DNA from: UBA8941 sp963780545
Lineage (GTDB): Archaea > Thermoproteota > Bathyarchaeia > TCS64
Assembly (NCBI GenBank): GCA_963780545.1
Contig: CAWACK010000025.1
Span: forward strand, 9,345-73,344
DNA: 64,000 nt
Direction: 5' to 3'
In this document: positions 37,706 through 45,912 of the stretch, one piece after another
Layout: each line of letters opens with the position of its first letter
How positions within the stretch are numbered: position 1 is the first letter of the stretch
Notes under the pieces: generated by a model
Databases searched by the model: none
Told to the model about the DNA's origin: nothing
Seen by the model: the letters and a program-made list of their open reading frames with translations, nothing else
Program-made: the position numbers and the translations under genes

Positions 37706-38299
37706 GTGAGCTTAACGGAAAAGGTGAAGCAGCCGAGTAAAAAGGCGAAATACGTGTTATTGATGGCAATAATCGCCATATCACTCACGATAAGCCCAGC
37801 GTTATCAAGGCCAAAATCCTCGTTTGTTACCGACCCTGCACATAACTGGGACGTAAACGTCAACGCTAAAGGGTACTCCGACATAATATACGCTAGAGTC
37901 GACTCCGTGCCCTCCATCTACTTCGATAATAACCAGATACAATTCACCATGATTCTAAACGCCCCTATACCCAAGACGCCAACCGACCAAGCCCTAGCAT
38001 ACATCTGGTCACTTAACCTGAATGGCGATGGGCTGTTCAACACACCCGGAGACTTGAACGTCCGAGTCGCCTACGATGGAGACGTAACCCACGGCGTATA
38101 CTATGGCTGGCACGCGTATCTTGATGGAAATGATTGGTCTGGAATCATGTACACCTTCACGATAAAGGGCAACGTAGTCACCTTTACCTTCCCGTTATCA
38201 TACCTGGGTAACCCAACATCCTTCAAATGGTGCGCCAGCTCGATACAGATGTCCCCAACATTCAACGGAGACTCAACATCCATAGCGACGTGGGGTTAA
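37706..38299 (+). CDS. Secreted beta-rich hypothetical protein
   Basis: 197 residues with a signal peptide (YVLLMAIIAISLTISPALS) and a beta-rich outer domain: DPAHNWDVNVNAKGYSDII, AYIWSLNLNGDG and VVTFTFPLSYLG. It resembles secreted sugar-binding or DOMON-like sandwiches but no family is certain. GTG 37706 is used; other GTGs lie close by. A single-gene unit flanked by C/G tracts. Confidence 0.6.
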   Translation: MSLTEKVKQPSKKAKYVLLMAIIAISLTISPALSRPKSSFVTDPAHNWDVNVNAKGYSDIIYARVDSVPSIYFDNNQIQFTMILNAPIPKTPTDQALAYIWSLNLNGDGLFNTPGDLNVRVAYDGDVTHGVYYGWHAYLDGNDWSGIMYTFTIKGNVVTFTFPLSYLGNPTSFKWCASSIQMSPTFNGDSTSIATWG

Positions 38300-38353
38300 C
38301 GAAGTTAAAGTGAAAGCAACGAAGTCTCTCCCTTTTCTTCAACGCAATTCTTA

Positions 38354-38389
38354 GTGCGCGTGGCAGCCTAATCGCCGGAGGACGCGCGC
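38354..38389. repeat. Two C/G-alternating tracts
   Basis: GTGCGCGTG at 38354-38362 and CGCGCGC at 38383-38389, 27 nt apart, upstream of the truncated regulator fragment. Confidence 0.6.
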
Positions 38390-38432
38390 TGGCTGTATCT
38401 ATAATGGTTAAAAAAAATTATTAATGACCTCC

Positions 38433-38504
38433 ATGGCTAAAAATAGACGAGAGATGGACTAATTCGACGAAGCAATCCTAGACGCACTAATGGATGGAAA
38501 ACCA
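38433..38504 (+). pseudogene. 5' fragment of a winged-helix regulator gene
   Basis: ATG 38433 opens MAKNRREMD, then an in-frame TAA at 38460, then FDEAILDALMDGKP, the usual start of archaeal winged-helix regulators. The frame then runs into the tract at 38505, where similarity ends. Both a nonsense codon and a truncation are present. Confidence 0.55.
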
Positions 38505-38514
38505 TGCGCGCGCA
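38505..38514. repeat. C/G tract, right edge of regulator fragment
   Basis: TGCGCGCGCA following codon DGKP of the truncated gene. Confidence 0.75.
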
Positions 38515-38646
38515 ACGAAGAGTTCTTATGATATAATTGAAGTACCATTCTTTCTAACCAATGCTCCGCATTTGTTAAATAAGGTTCACCTTAACTCTCC
38601 TTCCATAGGAAAAACTCCCGGATAGCCCAAGACCCGAGTTGAAATC

Positions 38647-38889
38647 ATGAGGAGAAACAACCTCGACGTCAGCGTCGACATACTCAAATCCGCAATGGGT
38701 GGCGCAAACAAGACAGCCATCGTGGTGAAGTCGAACCTCAACTTCGAGATAATAAAAGAATACCTCAACGACCTGACGAGCTGCGACTTCCTCGCCGTCA
38801 ACAAGGGGATATTCTACACAACCCCTAAGGGAATGAAATTCGTCGAGGACTACTACAGCTTAACGGAGCCACTGAACCACAAAAACTAA
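38647..38889 (+). CDS. Winged-helix protein (ArnR/HTH_45-like)
   Basis: 80 residues. SVDILKSAMGGANKTAIVVK, then NLNFEIIKEYLNDLTSCDFL and a wing YTTPKGMKFVEDY match the short archaeal HTH_45-type winged helix that binds DNA. An N-terminally truncated paralogue lies at 55803-56087, with homology starting exactly at the codon for S9. Start ATG 38647. Confidence 0.8.
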   Translation: MRRNNLDVSVDILKSAMGGANKTAIVVKSNLNFEIIKEYLNDLTSCDFLAVNKGIFYTTPKGMKFVEDYYSLTEPLNHKN

Positions 38890-38931
38890 ACTCAGCCACC
38901 TACCCAACCCTAAAGCTCGCCCGTGCGCGCA

Positions 38932-38941
38932 TAATTACTAG
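38932..38941. repeat. C/G-alternating tract
   Basis: CGTGCGCGCA between the winged-helix gene and the small membrane protein. Confidence 0.6.
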
Positions 38942-38953
38942 TAGAGACTTCAT

Positions 38954-39154
38954 TCAGTTTCCTTCCCTCTCCCCCCCAATCCGTGATCGAATGAATACGA
39001 GGATAAGGCACAGGATGATGCCCAGAACCGAGAAGCTACCGACGTCGTTCTTAATTACCGTGGCCTTGGTCGTGGTGAGGGAGAGCACCAGTGTGAGGAT
39101 AGTTAGGGCCACAGCGGCTAGGAGCAGCACAAGATTCCACCTACTTATCCTCAT
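38954..39154 (-). CDS. Small membrane protein, two helices
   Basis: 66 residues with two hydrophobic helices (LVLLLAAVALTILTLVLSL and FSVLGIILCLILVFIRS) and a charged C-terminus. Not recognised. Low-complexity hydrophobic frames can occur by chance, so confidence is moderate. Confidence 0.5.
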   Translation of the reverse strand: MRISRWNLVLLLAAVALTILTLVLSLTTTKATVIKNDVGSFSVLGIILCLILVFIRSRIGGEREGN

Positions 39155-39278
39155 TCATCCTCATCGTCCAGGCTCCAATCCCTGTTTTAGTGAAACCAAC
39201 TCTCCGACTTAGCCTTAACCCCGGGTTAGCTGCGACCTAGAAAAGAAAGGCAACTCGGAATCCGGCTCTTAACTTCAC

Positions 39279-39286
39279 AGCGCGCA
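39279..39286. repeat. C/G tract touching a stop codon
   Basis: AGCGCGCA ends next to the response-regulator stop codon (complement 39287-39289). Confidence 0.6.
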
Positions 39287-39667
39287 CTACTGACTTTTAG
39301 AAAGCACCACCCTAACAAGCCCACTCAAAGTTTCGATGAGTTTCAAGGGATCAACGGGCTTCTCCAAGACGGCATAGAATTTCTCCCGAGTTTCAAGGGG
39401 TATATCACGCTTGAATCCGGATAGCAGAATCAACCCAACCTTATCATCTATCCTCTTGATTCTTTCAAGGAACTCGTCGCCCCTGAGATAGGGCATCAGG
39501 TAGTCGGTTATCACCGCAGCATATTTCCCGGGTAATACGTTCTTGAGGCCTTCGTAGGCGTCAAACGCGTAGTCCACGCTGTACCCTTCATTCTCAAGTA
39601 TCGTCTTCATCAGGATGACGCTATCCTCATCGTCGTCGATTATCAGTATGGAAACGGGGTTGACCAC
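39287..39667 (-). CDS. Stand-alone response-regulator receiver protein
   Basis: 126-residue CheY-like domain. Acidic residues DDDE at 11-14, the phospho-acceptor aspartate in VITDYLMPYLRG (about residue 55), a serine in LLSGF and the conserved lysine in VLEKPVD. No output domain. No histidine kinase is encoded nearby, so its partner is elsewhere. Confidence 0.92.
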   Translation of the reverse strand: MVNPVSILIIDDDEDSVILMKTILENEGYSVDYAFDAYEGLKNVLPGKYAAVITDYLMPYLRGDEFLERIKRIDDKVGLILLSGFKRDIPLETREKFYAVLEKPVDPLKLIETLSGLVRVVLSKSQ

Positions 39668-39812
39668 GCCTCTTATCGAATATTGATTAATTATAAAATA
39701 AATGGGTGATTATCATCGGTTATCAATTCATAGACACACGCGCCTAACAATAGACTAGAAGGAAAGATACTCAGGCCTGAAGCGACAGTGGTAACCAGAA
39801 ACAAACCAACAC

Positions 39813-39821
39813 CGCGCGCGC
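39813..39821. repeat. C/G tract, left edge of permease fragment
   Basis: CGCGCGCGC; the permease frame emerges from it at 39820. Confidence 0.8.
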
Positions 39822-40020
39822 TGTAGGCAACGTCGCAGCAATTAGGCTCCCCAGGGAGGAGCGGAGGTATCCCACATACGTCTTTATGCTCGGCACGGTC
39901 TCGTGCTTCGTCTTCCTCGTCTTCGCCCTCTTCCTGGCTCCTCAGGCGTGGTTCGCCGGGTTGATCGGGTTAGGTGTAGGAGGGGCTTACTTCCTTCTTA
40001 TCCGATGGAGAAAGAAATAA
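39820..40020 (+). pseudogene. C-terminal fragment of APC amino-acid permease
   Basis: 66 codons reading AVGNVAAIRLPREERRYPTY, then a helix VFMLGTVSCFVFLVFALFLA, a second helix AWFAGLIGLGVGGAYFLLIR and a stop. This is the end of APC-superfamily permeases (N-x-x-A-I-R-L-R-R...P-Y...two last helices). The other ten helices are absent; no start codon occurs at the break, which is a C/G tract. Confidence 0.75.
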
Positions 40021-40125
40021 CAAGTGTAACCTCATGCGCTCAAAACCTTCTTCTAGTTTACTCAGCAGGTGCCGTAGCACCCAACACTCTAGAAATCTAA
40101 ACTCCTTCGACGATTTTAATTCCTT

Positions 40126-40350
40126 TCAGAGGCAGCTCTTTTTCCTATAAAAACTTGTAACAGCTGCTACAGAATTATTCAACTGATTCATATCCTCTTC
40201 TCTCCTCAGAGCCCCCTCCAGATTGAACTTATTCCTATCATAATCAAATATTATCGGTATCCAATGATCATACAGCTGCAATTCAAATACTGTCATTTGA
40301 TTGTTTCTATTTCTCATCCTGGGTCTATAAAAAATGCCCGACTTTGACAT
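40126..40350 (-). CDS. Small hypothetical protein
   Basis: 74 residues (MSKSGIFYRPRMRNRN... IPIIFDYDRNKFNLEG). The composition looks protein-like, with a strand-rich middle, and it recalls small archaeal proteins with WxPVxRYDxxHxFxHxD-like cores, but this is not certain. Confidence 0.4.
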   Translation of the reverse strand: MSKSGIFYRPRMRNRNNQMTVFELQLYDHWIPIIFDYDRNKFNLEGALRREEDMNQLNNSVAAVTSFYRKKSCL

Positions 40351-40404
40351 CCTTTTTACCTCGCATACACCGTTGGAGCCACATTTACTCTACTAGTACA
40401 CGCT

Positions 40405-40426
40405 AGATATGTTTAATAATATATCT
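40405..40426. promoter_or_regulatory. Inverted repeat / promoter of PadR operon
   Basis: AGATAT-N10-ATATCT with TATA-like TTTAATAATAT inside, 23 nt before ATG 40449. The position suits autoregulation by the PadR protein and a near-leaderless transcript. Confidence 0.5.
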
Positions 40427-40448
40427 GTTGATATAATGATTGGTTAGT

Positions 40449-40973
40449 ATGCGTGACGAATGTCGGCGCGGCTCAGGCCGCAGATGCTGTAACGAGGCTT
40501 ACCCCGGCGCAATGAGTATGCGACGCGGGATGGGCTTCGGCGTAATGAGAGGAGACTTCCGCTATCTAGTGCTCATGGCACTCGCAGAGAAGCCCATGCA
40601 TGGCTACGCTCTGATCCAGCAGATAGGGGCGACGTATCAGCGCCCAGTCAGCGCCGGGCTGATCTACCCTACGCTCCAGGAACTGGGAGATATGGGCTAT
40701 GTCTCCTCGGAGGAAACTGAGGGAAAGAAGATCTACTCTCTGACTTCTGAAGGCAAGAAACATCTGGAAGAAAACGTCGAAGTTGTTAACCGGTTGAAGG
40801 CGGGAAGAATCTACGCCGAAAGGGTCGGCAAGTTCGCCTTCATGAGGGACCTCAAGGACATGCAGGCGATGGTGCTCATGAATGAGGACAGCATAGATGA
40901 TGGTAAGCTTGAGAGGATACAGGCCATACTCTCGGAAGCTAAGAAGAGGATGGCGTCAGTAGTTTTCGAGTGA
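40449..40973 (+). CDS. PadR-family transcriptional regulator
   Basis: 174 residues from ATG 40449 (an upstream TTG 40440 is possible). After a Cys/Arg-rich N-terminus (CRRGSGRRCC) the winged helix reads YLVLMALAEKPMHGYALIQQ and SAGLIYPTLQELGDMGYV, the PadR signature, with a C-terminal helical dimerisation part. First gene of a PadR-NifX-Mrp operon; the N-terminal cysteines might sense metal or redox state. Confidence 0.9.
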   Translation: MRDECRRGSGRRCCNEAYPGAMSMRRGMGFGVMRGDFRYLVLMALAEKPMHGYALIQQIGATYQRPVSAGLIYPTLQELGDMGYVSSEETEGKKIYSLTSEGKKHLEENVEVVNRLKAGRIYAERVGKFAFMRDLKDMQAMVLMNEDSIDDGKLERIQAILSEAKKRMASVVFE

Positions 40974-40985
40974 GGTGTATGTGTT

Positions 40986-41372
40986 TTGAAGATTGCTGTT
41001 GTAACTGACGATGGGAAGACTATCTCCCAGCACTTTGGGAGGGCTAGGTACTACGTTGTGTACGATGTACAGGGCGGCGTAATCAAGGGCTCCGAGATGA
41101 GGGACAAGGCAGCGCACCACTCGGGTGGCGAGCCGCATGAGCATGAGGCGGGTGGCCACAGTGGGCCTGAGGCTGATGCTAAGCATAACTCGATGTTATC
41201 GAATGTCTCTGACTGCGAGGTTTTGATAGCCAGGGGCATGGGGTGGGGCGCCCATGAGGCCATCAAGGGTACTGGCTTGAGGCCATACATTACAGATCTT
41301 GTGCTCGCTGAGGACGCCGTGAAGGCTTACAATGCGGGGGAGCTTGATGACCACGCTGAGAGGCTCCACTGA
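40986..41372 (+). CDS. NifX/NifB-like dinitrogenase cofactor-domain protein
   Basis: 128 residues of the dinitrogenase iron-molybdenum cofactor (NifX/NafY/MTH1175) family, starting MKIAVVTDDGKTISQHFGRA with the conserved Gln-His-Phe-Gly. A His/Glu-rich loop is inserted at residues 44-66. TTG 40986 is the start. In archaea such genes commonly accompany Mrp and PadR and are thought to handle Fe-S clusters or metal; no nitrogenase is present here. Confidence 0.88.
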   Translation: MKIAVVTDDGKTISQHFGRARYYVVYDVQGGVIKGSEMRDKAAHHSGGEPHEHEAGGHSGPEADAKHNSMLSNVSDCEVLIARGMGWGAHEAIKGTGLRPYITDLVLAEDAVKAYNAGELDDHAERLH

Positions 41373-41402
41373 AGCCAACTAATTCATTGAAAGGCGCAAT
41401 AG

Positions 41403-42257
41403 ATGACTGAATCAAATCAGGTTAATGAAACTCAACCCAGAGATTCGAAGCCCGAAGATGAGCTTCTGAAGCTTCGTATGGGTAAGGTGAAGCACAAGAT
41501 CGCGGTCATCAGCGGGAAAGGGGGCGTCGGTAAGACTCTTGTAGCCGTTAACTTGGCCGCGACTCTCGCAAAAGGGAATGGATTTGGCAAGATCGGTCTA
41601 CTCGACGCAGACATACACGGACCCTGCGTCCCTAAAATGCTCGGCCTCAAGGGCTCGAGGCTTGAATCGGGTCCACCGGGCATCATGCCGGTCCTATCGG
41701 ACAGCGGGATCAAGGTTGTGTCCATAGCTTTCCTGCTCCCCGACGACGACTCGCCGATCGTGTGGCGTGGGCCCGTGAAGATGGGTGCCATCAAACAGCT
41801 TCTGTCCGAGGTAGCCTGGGGTACGCTTGACTACCTGCTTGTGGATCTTCCTCCTGGGACCGGCGATGAGCCTCTGACGGTGCTTCAGCTACTGCCGGAG
41901 GCGGATGGGGTCGTTATAGTCACGATACCCAGTGAGGTATCTGGTGATGTGGTTAGGAAGGCGGTGACCTTCGCTAGGATGCTGAGTGTTCCCGTTATCG
42001 GTATAGTTGAGAACATGTCTGGGCTTGTCTGTCCGCACTGTGGTAAGGAGATTGAGGTCTTCTCTGGTGGGATGGGTAGGAGGGTCGCTGAGGAGATGGG
42101 TGTCCCGTTTCTCGGCTCCATCCCGATGGATCCGGAGATAGCTGAAAGCTCCGACAGTGGAACCCCGTTTGTTTTAAGGCACCCGGATTCGGTGTCGTCT
42201 AAGGCTTTCAGCGATGTGGTTGCTAGAATTAGAGAGATTGTCAAGGGCGAAAAATAG
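41403..42257 (+). CDS. Mrp/NBP35-type P-loop ATPase, Fe-S carrier
   Basis: 284 residues. Deviant Walker A GKGGVGKT at about 37-44 (IAVISGKGGVGKTLVAVNLA), DADIHGPC switch, LPPGTGDEP Walker B, and the C-terminal cluster-binding CPHC (LVCPHCGKEIEVFSGG). It assembles and transfers Fe-S clusters. It follows the NifX-like gene by 30 nt in the same operon. Confidence 0.95.
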   Translation: MTESNQVNETQPRDSKPEDELLKLRMGKVKHKIAVISGKGGVGKTLVAVNLAATLAKGNGFGKIGLLDADIHGPCVPKMLGLKGSRLESGPPGIMPVLSDSGIKVVSIAFLLPDDDSPIVWRGPVKMGAIKQLLSEVAWGTLDYLLVDLPPGTGDEPLTVLQLLPEADGVVIVTIPSEVSGDVVRKAVTFARMLSVPVIGIVENMSGLVCPHCGKEIEVFSGGMGRRVAEEMGVPFLGSIPMDPEIAESSDSGTPFVLRHPDSVSSKAFSDVVARIREIVKGEK

Positions 42258-42259
42258 AG

Positions 42260-42269
42260 GCGCGCGCGC
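42260..42269. repeat. C/G-alternating tract
   Basis: GCGCGCGCGC, 3 nt after the Mrp stop codon. Confidence 0.85.
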
Positions 42270-42392
42270 TCGGTTGAGTATCAGGTGGAAATATGTGTAC
42301 TTGAAAAGGAAGTTTAATTACAGTAATATCTTTCATATGAATATTTAGCCCAAATATCAACTAGAGGGAACCAACAAAGGAATAGCACAACC

Positions 42393-43487
42393 ATGAACGC
42401 ATTAGATATTCCACGTCTTCGATTACATAACACTGGTCTTGCAAGTTCTCCGTTTAAAGCTCCTGCGGAAGTGGTTGAACAATTGGGGGCGATACAGGCT
42501 CAGAATTTTAACGCGGCTAAATGGACCCTCGGTCTGCGAACACAGAAGGCCACCGATGAATCTATTGAGAAAGCCTTCAATGAAGGCAAGTTACTGAGGA
42601 CACACGTAATGCGCATGACTTGGCACTTTGTCTTGCCAGAAGATATTAGATGGATGTTGGAGTTGACAAAGCCACGTGTGATTAGAATCCTCTCACAGAG
42701 TGATGTGAAACTTGGAATTACAGAGGATGTGATCTCAAAGAGCCAGTCGATATTTGAGGAATCCCTGATTGGTCGTAACTTCCTAACTAGGACTAATCTT
42801 GGAGACAATCTTAAGAAGGGGGGAGTTCAGGCAAGTGGAGTGCGACTCGGCCAAATATTGTTGCACGCGGAGCTAAATGCTTTGATCTGTAATGGGCCGA
42901 GACGGGGCGGACAACTCACCTATGCTCTAGTTGACGAAGTGGCTCGAACCTACAAGAGGCTAAGCCATGACGAGGCTTTGGCGAAACTTGCGTCAAGGTA
43001 TTTTATGAGTCATGGTCCAGCTCAGAATGTGGATTTTGCTAGCTGGTCAGGATTATCTGTTAAGGATGCTGATGTGGGTTTGAGTTTAATCGAGTCGAAT
43101 TTTGCTCACAGTATTTTTAGAGGTAAAATCTATTGGCACTCTTCTGATATGGAGAACGTGTCCAACTCGATCAGGGATTTGGACTCGATAGATCAGGCGT
43201 TTTTATTATCTATTTATGATGAGTATGTGATAGCTTACAGAGATAGAAACGATATTATTGATGATAGAGATGTGAAGAAAGTATTTTCAATGGGTAATTT
43301 TAGGTCAGCGAATGTTATTATTATGGATGGAAAGATTGCTGGGACTTGGAATCGGGTTTTAAAGAATGATGTTGTGGAGATTAAAATCAATCCGCTTAGA
43401 ACATTAGATGCAACTGAACAGGAGGCTGTTTGTAAGGCTGCCGAGCGTTATGGAGAGTTTGTTAGTAAGGAAATTTTGATGAGTTGA
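42393..43487 (+). CDS. AlkZ-like winged-helix DNA glycosylase
   Basis: 364 residues of the HTH_42/AlkZ family, which unhook interstrand crosslinks or excise alkylated bases using three winged helices. The catalytic Q-x-Q motif is in GAIQAQNF (residues about 31-38), followed by TLGLRTQKATDESIEKAF, RTHVMRMTWHFVLPED and YDEYVIAYRDR. ATG 42393. A stand-alone gene. Confidence 0.85.
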   Translation: MNALDIPRLRLHNTGLASSPFKAPAEVVEQLGAIQAQNFNAAKWTLGLRTQKATDESIEKAFNEGKLLRTHVMRMTWHFVLPEDIRWMLELTKPRVIRILSQSDVKLGITEDVISKSQSIFEESLIGRNFLTRTNLGDNLKKGGVQASGVRLGQILLHAELNALICNGPRRGGQLTYALVDEVARTYKRLSHDEALAKLASRYFMSHGPAQNVDFASWSGLSVKDADVGLSLIESNFAHSIFRGKIYWHSSDMENVSNSIRDLDSIDQAFLLSIYDEYVIAYRDRNDIIDDRDVKKVFSMGNFRSANVIIMDGKIAGTWNRVLKNDVVEIKINPLRTLDATEQEAVCKAAERYGEFVSKEILMS

Positions 43488-43698
43488 ATTTGATATTTAA
43501 ATCATCTAATATTATCAATACCTGAAAAAAGAAAACAATATCTTTGTTTATCAGGTGGAAGTGAGGATAAGGCTATGGCTGAAGCCTAACCCCTACTCTC
43601 CCCTACTCTTTCTATCTGACCGGGACATAGACACACAGATAGACGGAAAACAGACTACTTGTCACCTGCACAGCGAAAGCCAGAGGAAAGTAGTATGA

Positions 43699-44091
43699 TT
43701 AAATTATTTTTAGATTCAGCGACGTCTCCGGCAGGTGTTTCAGGCTTCTGTTAACGAAGCAGTTATGCGCTTCAGCCAGAAGCGCTTTCCTCTCCTCCTC
43801 AGTCAAATCCGCCTCTAGCTCAATATCCAACATGAATGCATCCGCCCTATACTCAACCAGGTTCACCTTATAATCCAGCTTAATACTAAGGTCCCTAACA
43901 GACCAGCCGTTCTTCTGGCATGTTCCTATGATCCTTGAGGCGGTGCATAGCCCTAGAGAGGCTGCGAAGATTGCCCCAGGTGGCATGGCGTCCAAGTTCT
44001 TCATGTCGCTTGTTTCATGTGAGGTGATTTCTAAACCGTTCCACTCTGCCTTGAACTTGAGGTCTCCTAGCCATGAGATGTTAAATACCAT
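43699..44091 (-). CDS. OsmC-family peroxiredoxin-like protein
   Basis: 130 residues. The two redox cysteines are in SLGLCTASRIIGTC (peroxidatic position) and EAHNCFVNRSLK. A thiol-dependent hydroperoxide reductase role is expected. The region 43488-43698 before its 3' end contains no gene that I can recognise. Confidence 0.9.
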   Translation of the reverse strand: MVFNISWLGDLKFKAEWNGLEITSHETSDMKNLDAMPPGAIFAASLGLCTASRIIGTCQKNGWSVRDLSIKLDYKVNLVEYRADAFMLDIELEADLTEEERKALLAEAHNCFVNRSLKHLPETSLNLKII

Positions 44092-44252
44092 GGTTTCTCA
44101 TGTTTTTGCCTGAACTTATATTTTCTTTAGTTGGCTCATGAAACCGGTTAGACTAATGCTAAGTCAACCCTTCATCTTCAACGGATTACAGACAGAGCGG
44201 AACTGAGGTTTAGGCTATTGAAGAGCCGAGAGTTATTGAAAGACTACGTGAT

Positions 44253-44393
44253 CAACTTACATCCTTGTAATCAGAGTCAACGATATGATAATCGGGATTC
44301 AACTTCCCAAACTCCATGAGCCATAGCTGCATGATCAGCTGCATCTGTCTCGTCTCGATTGTAATCTTAGCGTTTCTCTGCTGGACCCTGAGC
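44253..44393 (-). pseudogene. C-terminal coding fragment, unidentified
   Basis: The minus strand from the tract at 44391 reads LRVQQRNAKITIETRQMQLI then MQLWLMEFGKLNPDYHIVDS and stops TGA at 44253-44255. It is strongly protein-like but has no start and no recognised family. It is probably the 3' end of a gene cut at the tract. Confidence 0.45.
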
Positions 44394-44402
44394 GCTCGCG
44401 CT
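44391..44402. repeat. C/G-rich tract at edge of coding fragment
   Basis: AGCGCTCGCGCT, an imperfect alternating tract with internal inverted symmetry. Confidence 0.5.
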
Positions 44403-44487
44403 AGCTATATGCAGAGCCTTTTCTATGTTCTACGATAATTTAGCAGCTTGATGTGCGCATGTGTGCACGACTAGCGGGCCATGTAGT

Positions 44488-44997
44488 TTATTCGATTGCA
44501 TACTTTTTGGATAGGCGTTCCGTGGCAGAGTGATTGACGAGCGGACCATAGGCAAGCCCAGAATTACTGACGACGGCGATTGAGCCTGATTCCATCTTTA
44601 TCCAGGTGTTTCTGAGTGCTATTCGAACAACTCTTCCCTTGACGGCTCCGTACTCCACTGTGTCATTCAGTTGAATCGCCCCCTCTTGTAGAAGGAGGAT
44701 GCCGGAGATTACGTTGGAGAGAGTATTCTGTAACGCGAGCGAAACGGTGAGAGCCCCGATTCCGGAGATGGTTAGGGACGTGAACTCGGATGAGAGGCCG
44801 GCCAGTGAGAGAACTCCGTAGAGAACCACGAGGCCCGCGATGACTCGCATCGCCGCCCCGAAGTCATGAATCACGGTGAGGCTTGTTCCGGCAATCTTTG
44901 CTGCCCGCCTGATGAGGTTGCTGATTACCTCTTCAAGTAGGAACGTGCCAACGATGATAACGGCGGCTTCTATCACCAGCTCTAGGGTTGAGACCAT
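44488..44997 (-). CDS. Short MscS-type mechanosensitive channel
   Basis: 169 residues: two or three helices including VIAGLVVLYGVLSLAGL, the pore helix LTISGIGALTVSLALQNTLSNVISGI, and the start of the beta domain (FxxGDxV-like IQLNDTVEYGAVKGRVVRI then VVSNSGLAYGPLVNHS). It is shorter than typical MscS proteins and lacks the C-terminal alpha/beta domain. It is possibly complete for small archaeal forms, possibly 3'-truncated. Confidence 0.85.
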   Translation of the reverse strand: MVSTLELVIEAAVIIVGTFLLEEVISNLIRRAAKIAGTSLTVIHDFGAAMRVIAGLVVLYGVLSLAGLSSEFTSLTISGIGALTVSLALQNTLSNVISGILLLQEGAIQLNDTVEYGAVKGRVVRIALRNTWIKMESGSIAVVSNSGLAYGPLVNHSATERLSKKYAIE

Positions 44998-45031
44998 ACA
45001 GGTTGAGTCGGTTTCATCTCTAATATAAGTG

Positions 45032-45041
45032 AGCGCGCGCG
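45032..45041. repeat. C/G-alternating tract
   Basis: AGCGCGCGCG, upstream of the MscS start region between divergent genes. Confidence 0.8.
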
Positions 45042-45130
45042 ACTTATCCTAACGTGTAGCCTTGAATACTTAAGCACTCACGGGTCTCCCCCGGAGCGGC
45101 CTGAAATCATGCTTGTCGAGGAGGGATCAG

Positions 45131-45502
45131 ATGGAGAGTAGAAAGGAACTCGCGAAGTGTCTCAGGCGCCAACTGGTCACCAGGATAGAGGGAGCCGAGG
45201 CGAAAGCGCTGCCTCCACCCGTTCTGGAATGGTTCAGGGAGTTAGCGGTGGACTCAAGCGACGACGAGCTGATCACGGCCCACCTCTTCTGCGATGACTG
45301 CGGCGAGAAGCTGCTCACGCTCAGGGAGGTGGACTCTATCCTGAAGGAGTTGAGGCCCACCGGTTCAGATCAGTTTCTTGACCTAGTCTACCAACTCGGT
45401 CACCACCATCCACTCTCAGCTGAAGAGGCATGTGCAGTAGGTCTTGCTGATGAAATTCTCCACAGGCTTCGCGCGCGCGGTGACCAAAGGACTCAACGTT
45501 GA
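45131..45502 (+). CDS. Hypothetical protein, 3' end running into a C/G tract
   Basis: 123 residues from ATG 45131, preceded by GGAGGGATC as ribosome-binding site. Helical, with LFCDDCGEKLLTLREVD containing C-x2-C. The last residues (after HRL) are encoded by the C/G tract at 45470-45479 and the following bases, so the natural C-terminus may be lost. Unrecognised; fragment status uncertain. Confidence 0.55.
   Translation: MESRKELAKCLRRQLVTRIEGAEAKALPPPVLEWFRELAVDSSDDELITAHLFCDDCGEKLLTLREVDSILKELRPTGSDQFLDLVYQLGHHHPLSAEEACAVGLADEILHRLRARGDQRTQR
45470..45479. repeat. C/G tract inside the 3' end of an ORF
   Basis: CGCGCGCGCG. It is read as RARG-like codons at the end of the preceding ORF, the one clear case of a long run inside an annotated frame. 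Confidence 0.85.
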
Positions 45503-45552
45503 ATCTTTATATAAAATAGGCAGTTTTACCACTTTTAGTTAACCCCCTTCAT

Positions 45553-45579
45553 CCCATGACTTTAGTCGCGCGCGCTGGG
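45553..45579 (+). mobile_element. IS200/IS605 end hairpin carrying a C/G tract
   Basis: CCCATGACTTTAGTC then CGCGCGCGC-like bases then TGGG. The intact form of the same hairpin, CCATGAC-TTTA-GTCATGG, is at 46398-46415. Here an alternating run of nine bases (45567-45575) replaces the inner A of the right arm. No transposase gene is attached. Confidence 0.6.
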
Positions 45580-45655
45580 ATTATTCAATTTCTCCATAGG
45601 ACGCACAAGTGTTGATAACCTACGCATACGCCGCTCAAGGAAACATATATCTAAT

Positions 45656-45671
45656 CGTATATACATATACG
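45656..45671. promoter_or_regulatory. Operator-like inverted repeat before VapB
   Basis: CGTATATACATATACG followed by another TATACG, directly before ATG 45682. It is near-palindromic and fits autoregulation by the ribbon-helix-helix antitoxin. Confidence 0.5.
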
Positions 45672-45681
45672 TTATACGATA

Positions 45682-45912
45682 ATGTTTATGATAGCTGTTA
45701 GAGTCGACGAGGAACTCAAAGAACGCATGAGAAAATACCCCCACGTCAAGTGGTCTGAGATCGTCAGAGAAACAATTGAAAAAAAGGTCAGAGAAGAGGA
45801 AATGAAAGAAGCAGCAAAATCAATGGACGAGCTTGCGGAGAAGACCACTGGAACATGGAGCGGCGTAGAGGAGATAAGAAAATGGAGGGACAAACCAGTT
45901 GACCCCAACTAG
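45682..45912 (+). CDS. vapB: VapB-type antitoxin, ribbon-helix-helix
   Basis: 76 residues. The N-terminus MFMIAVRVDEELKERMRK followed by WSEIVRETIEKKV is a ribbon-helix-helix DNA-binding domain. The C-terminal WSGVEEIRKWRDKP binds the toxin and closely matches the second antitoxin at 63066. It overlaps the toxin gene by 14 nt. Confidence 0.88.
   Translation: MFMIAVRVDEELKERMRKYPHVKWSEIVRETIEKKVREEEMKEAAKSMDELAEKTTGTWSGVEEIRKWRDKPVDPN

Noticed and set aside
38586..38804. Minus-strand frame over the winged-helix gene
   Set aside because: It is the antisense shadow of 38647-38889, which has a clear paralogue.
43488..43698. Possible structured RNA between the glycosylase and OsmC genes
   Set aside because: Short hairpins such as AGGC...GCCT can be drawn, but no known archaeal RNA signature (tRNA, SRP, RNase P, C/D boxes) fits.
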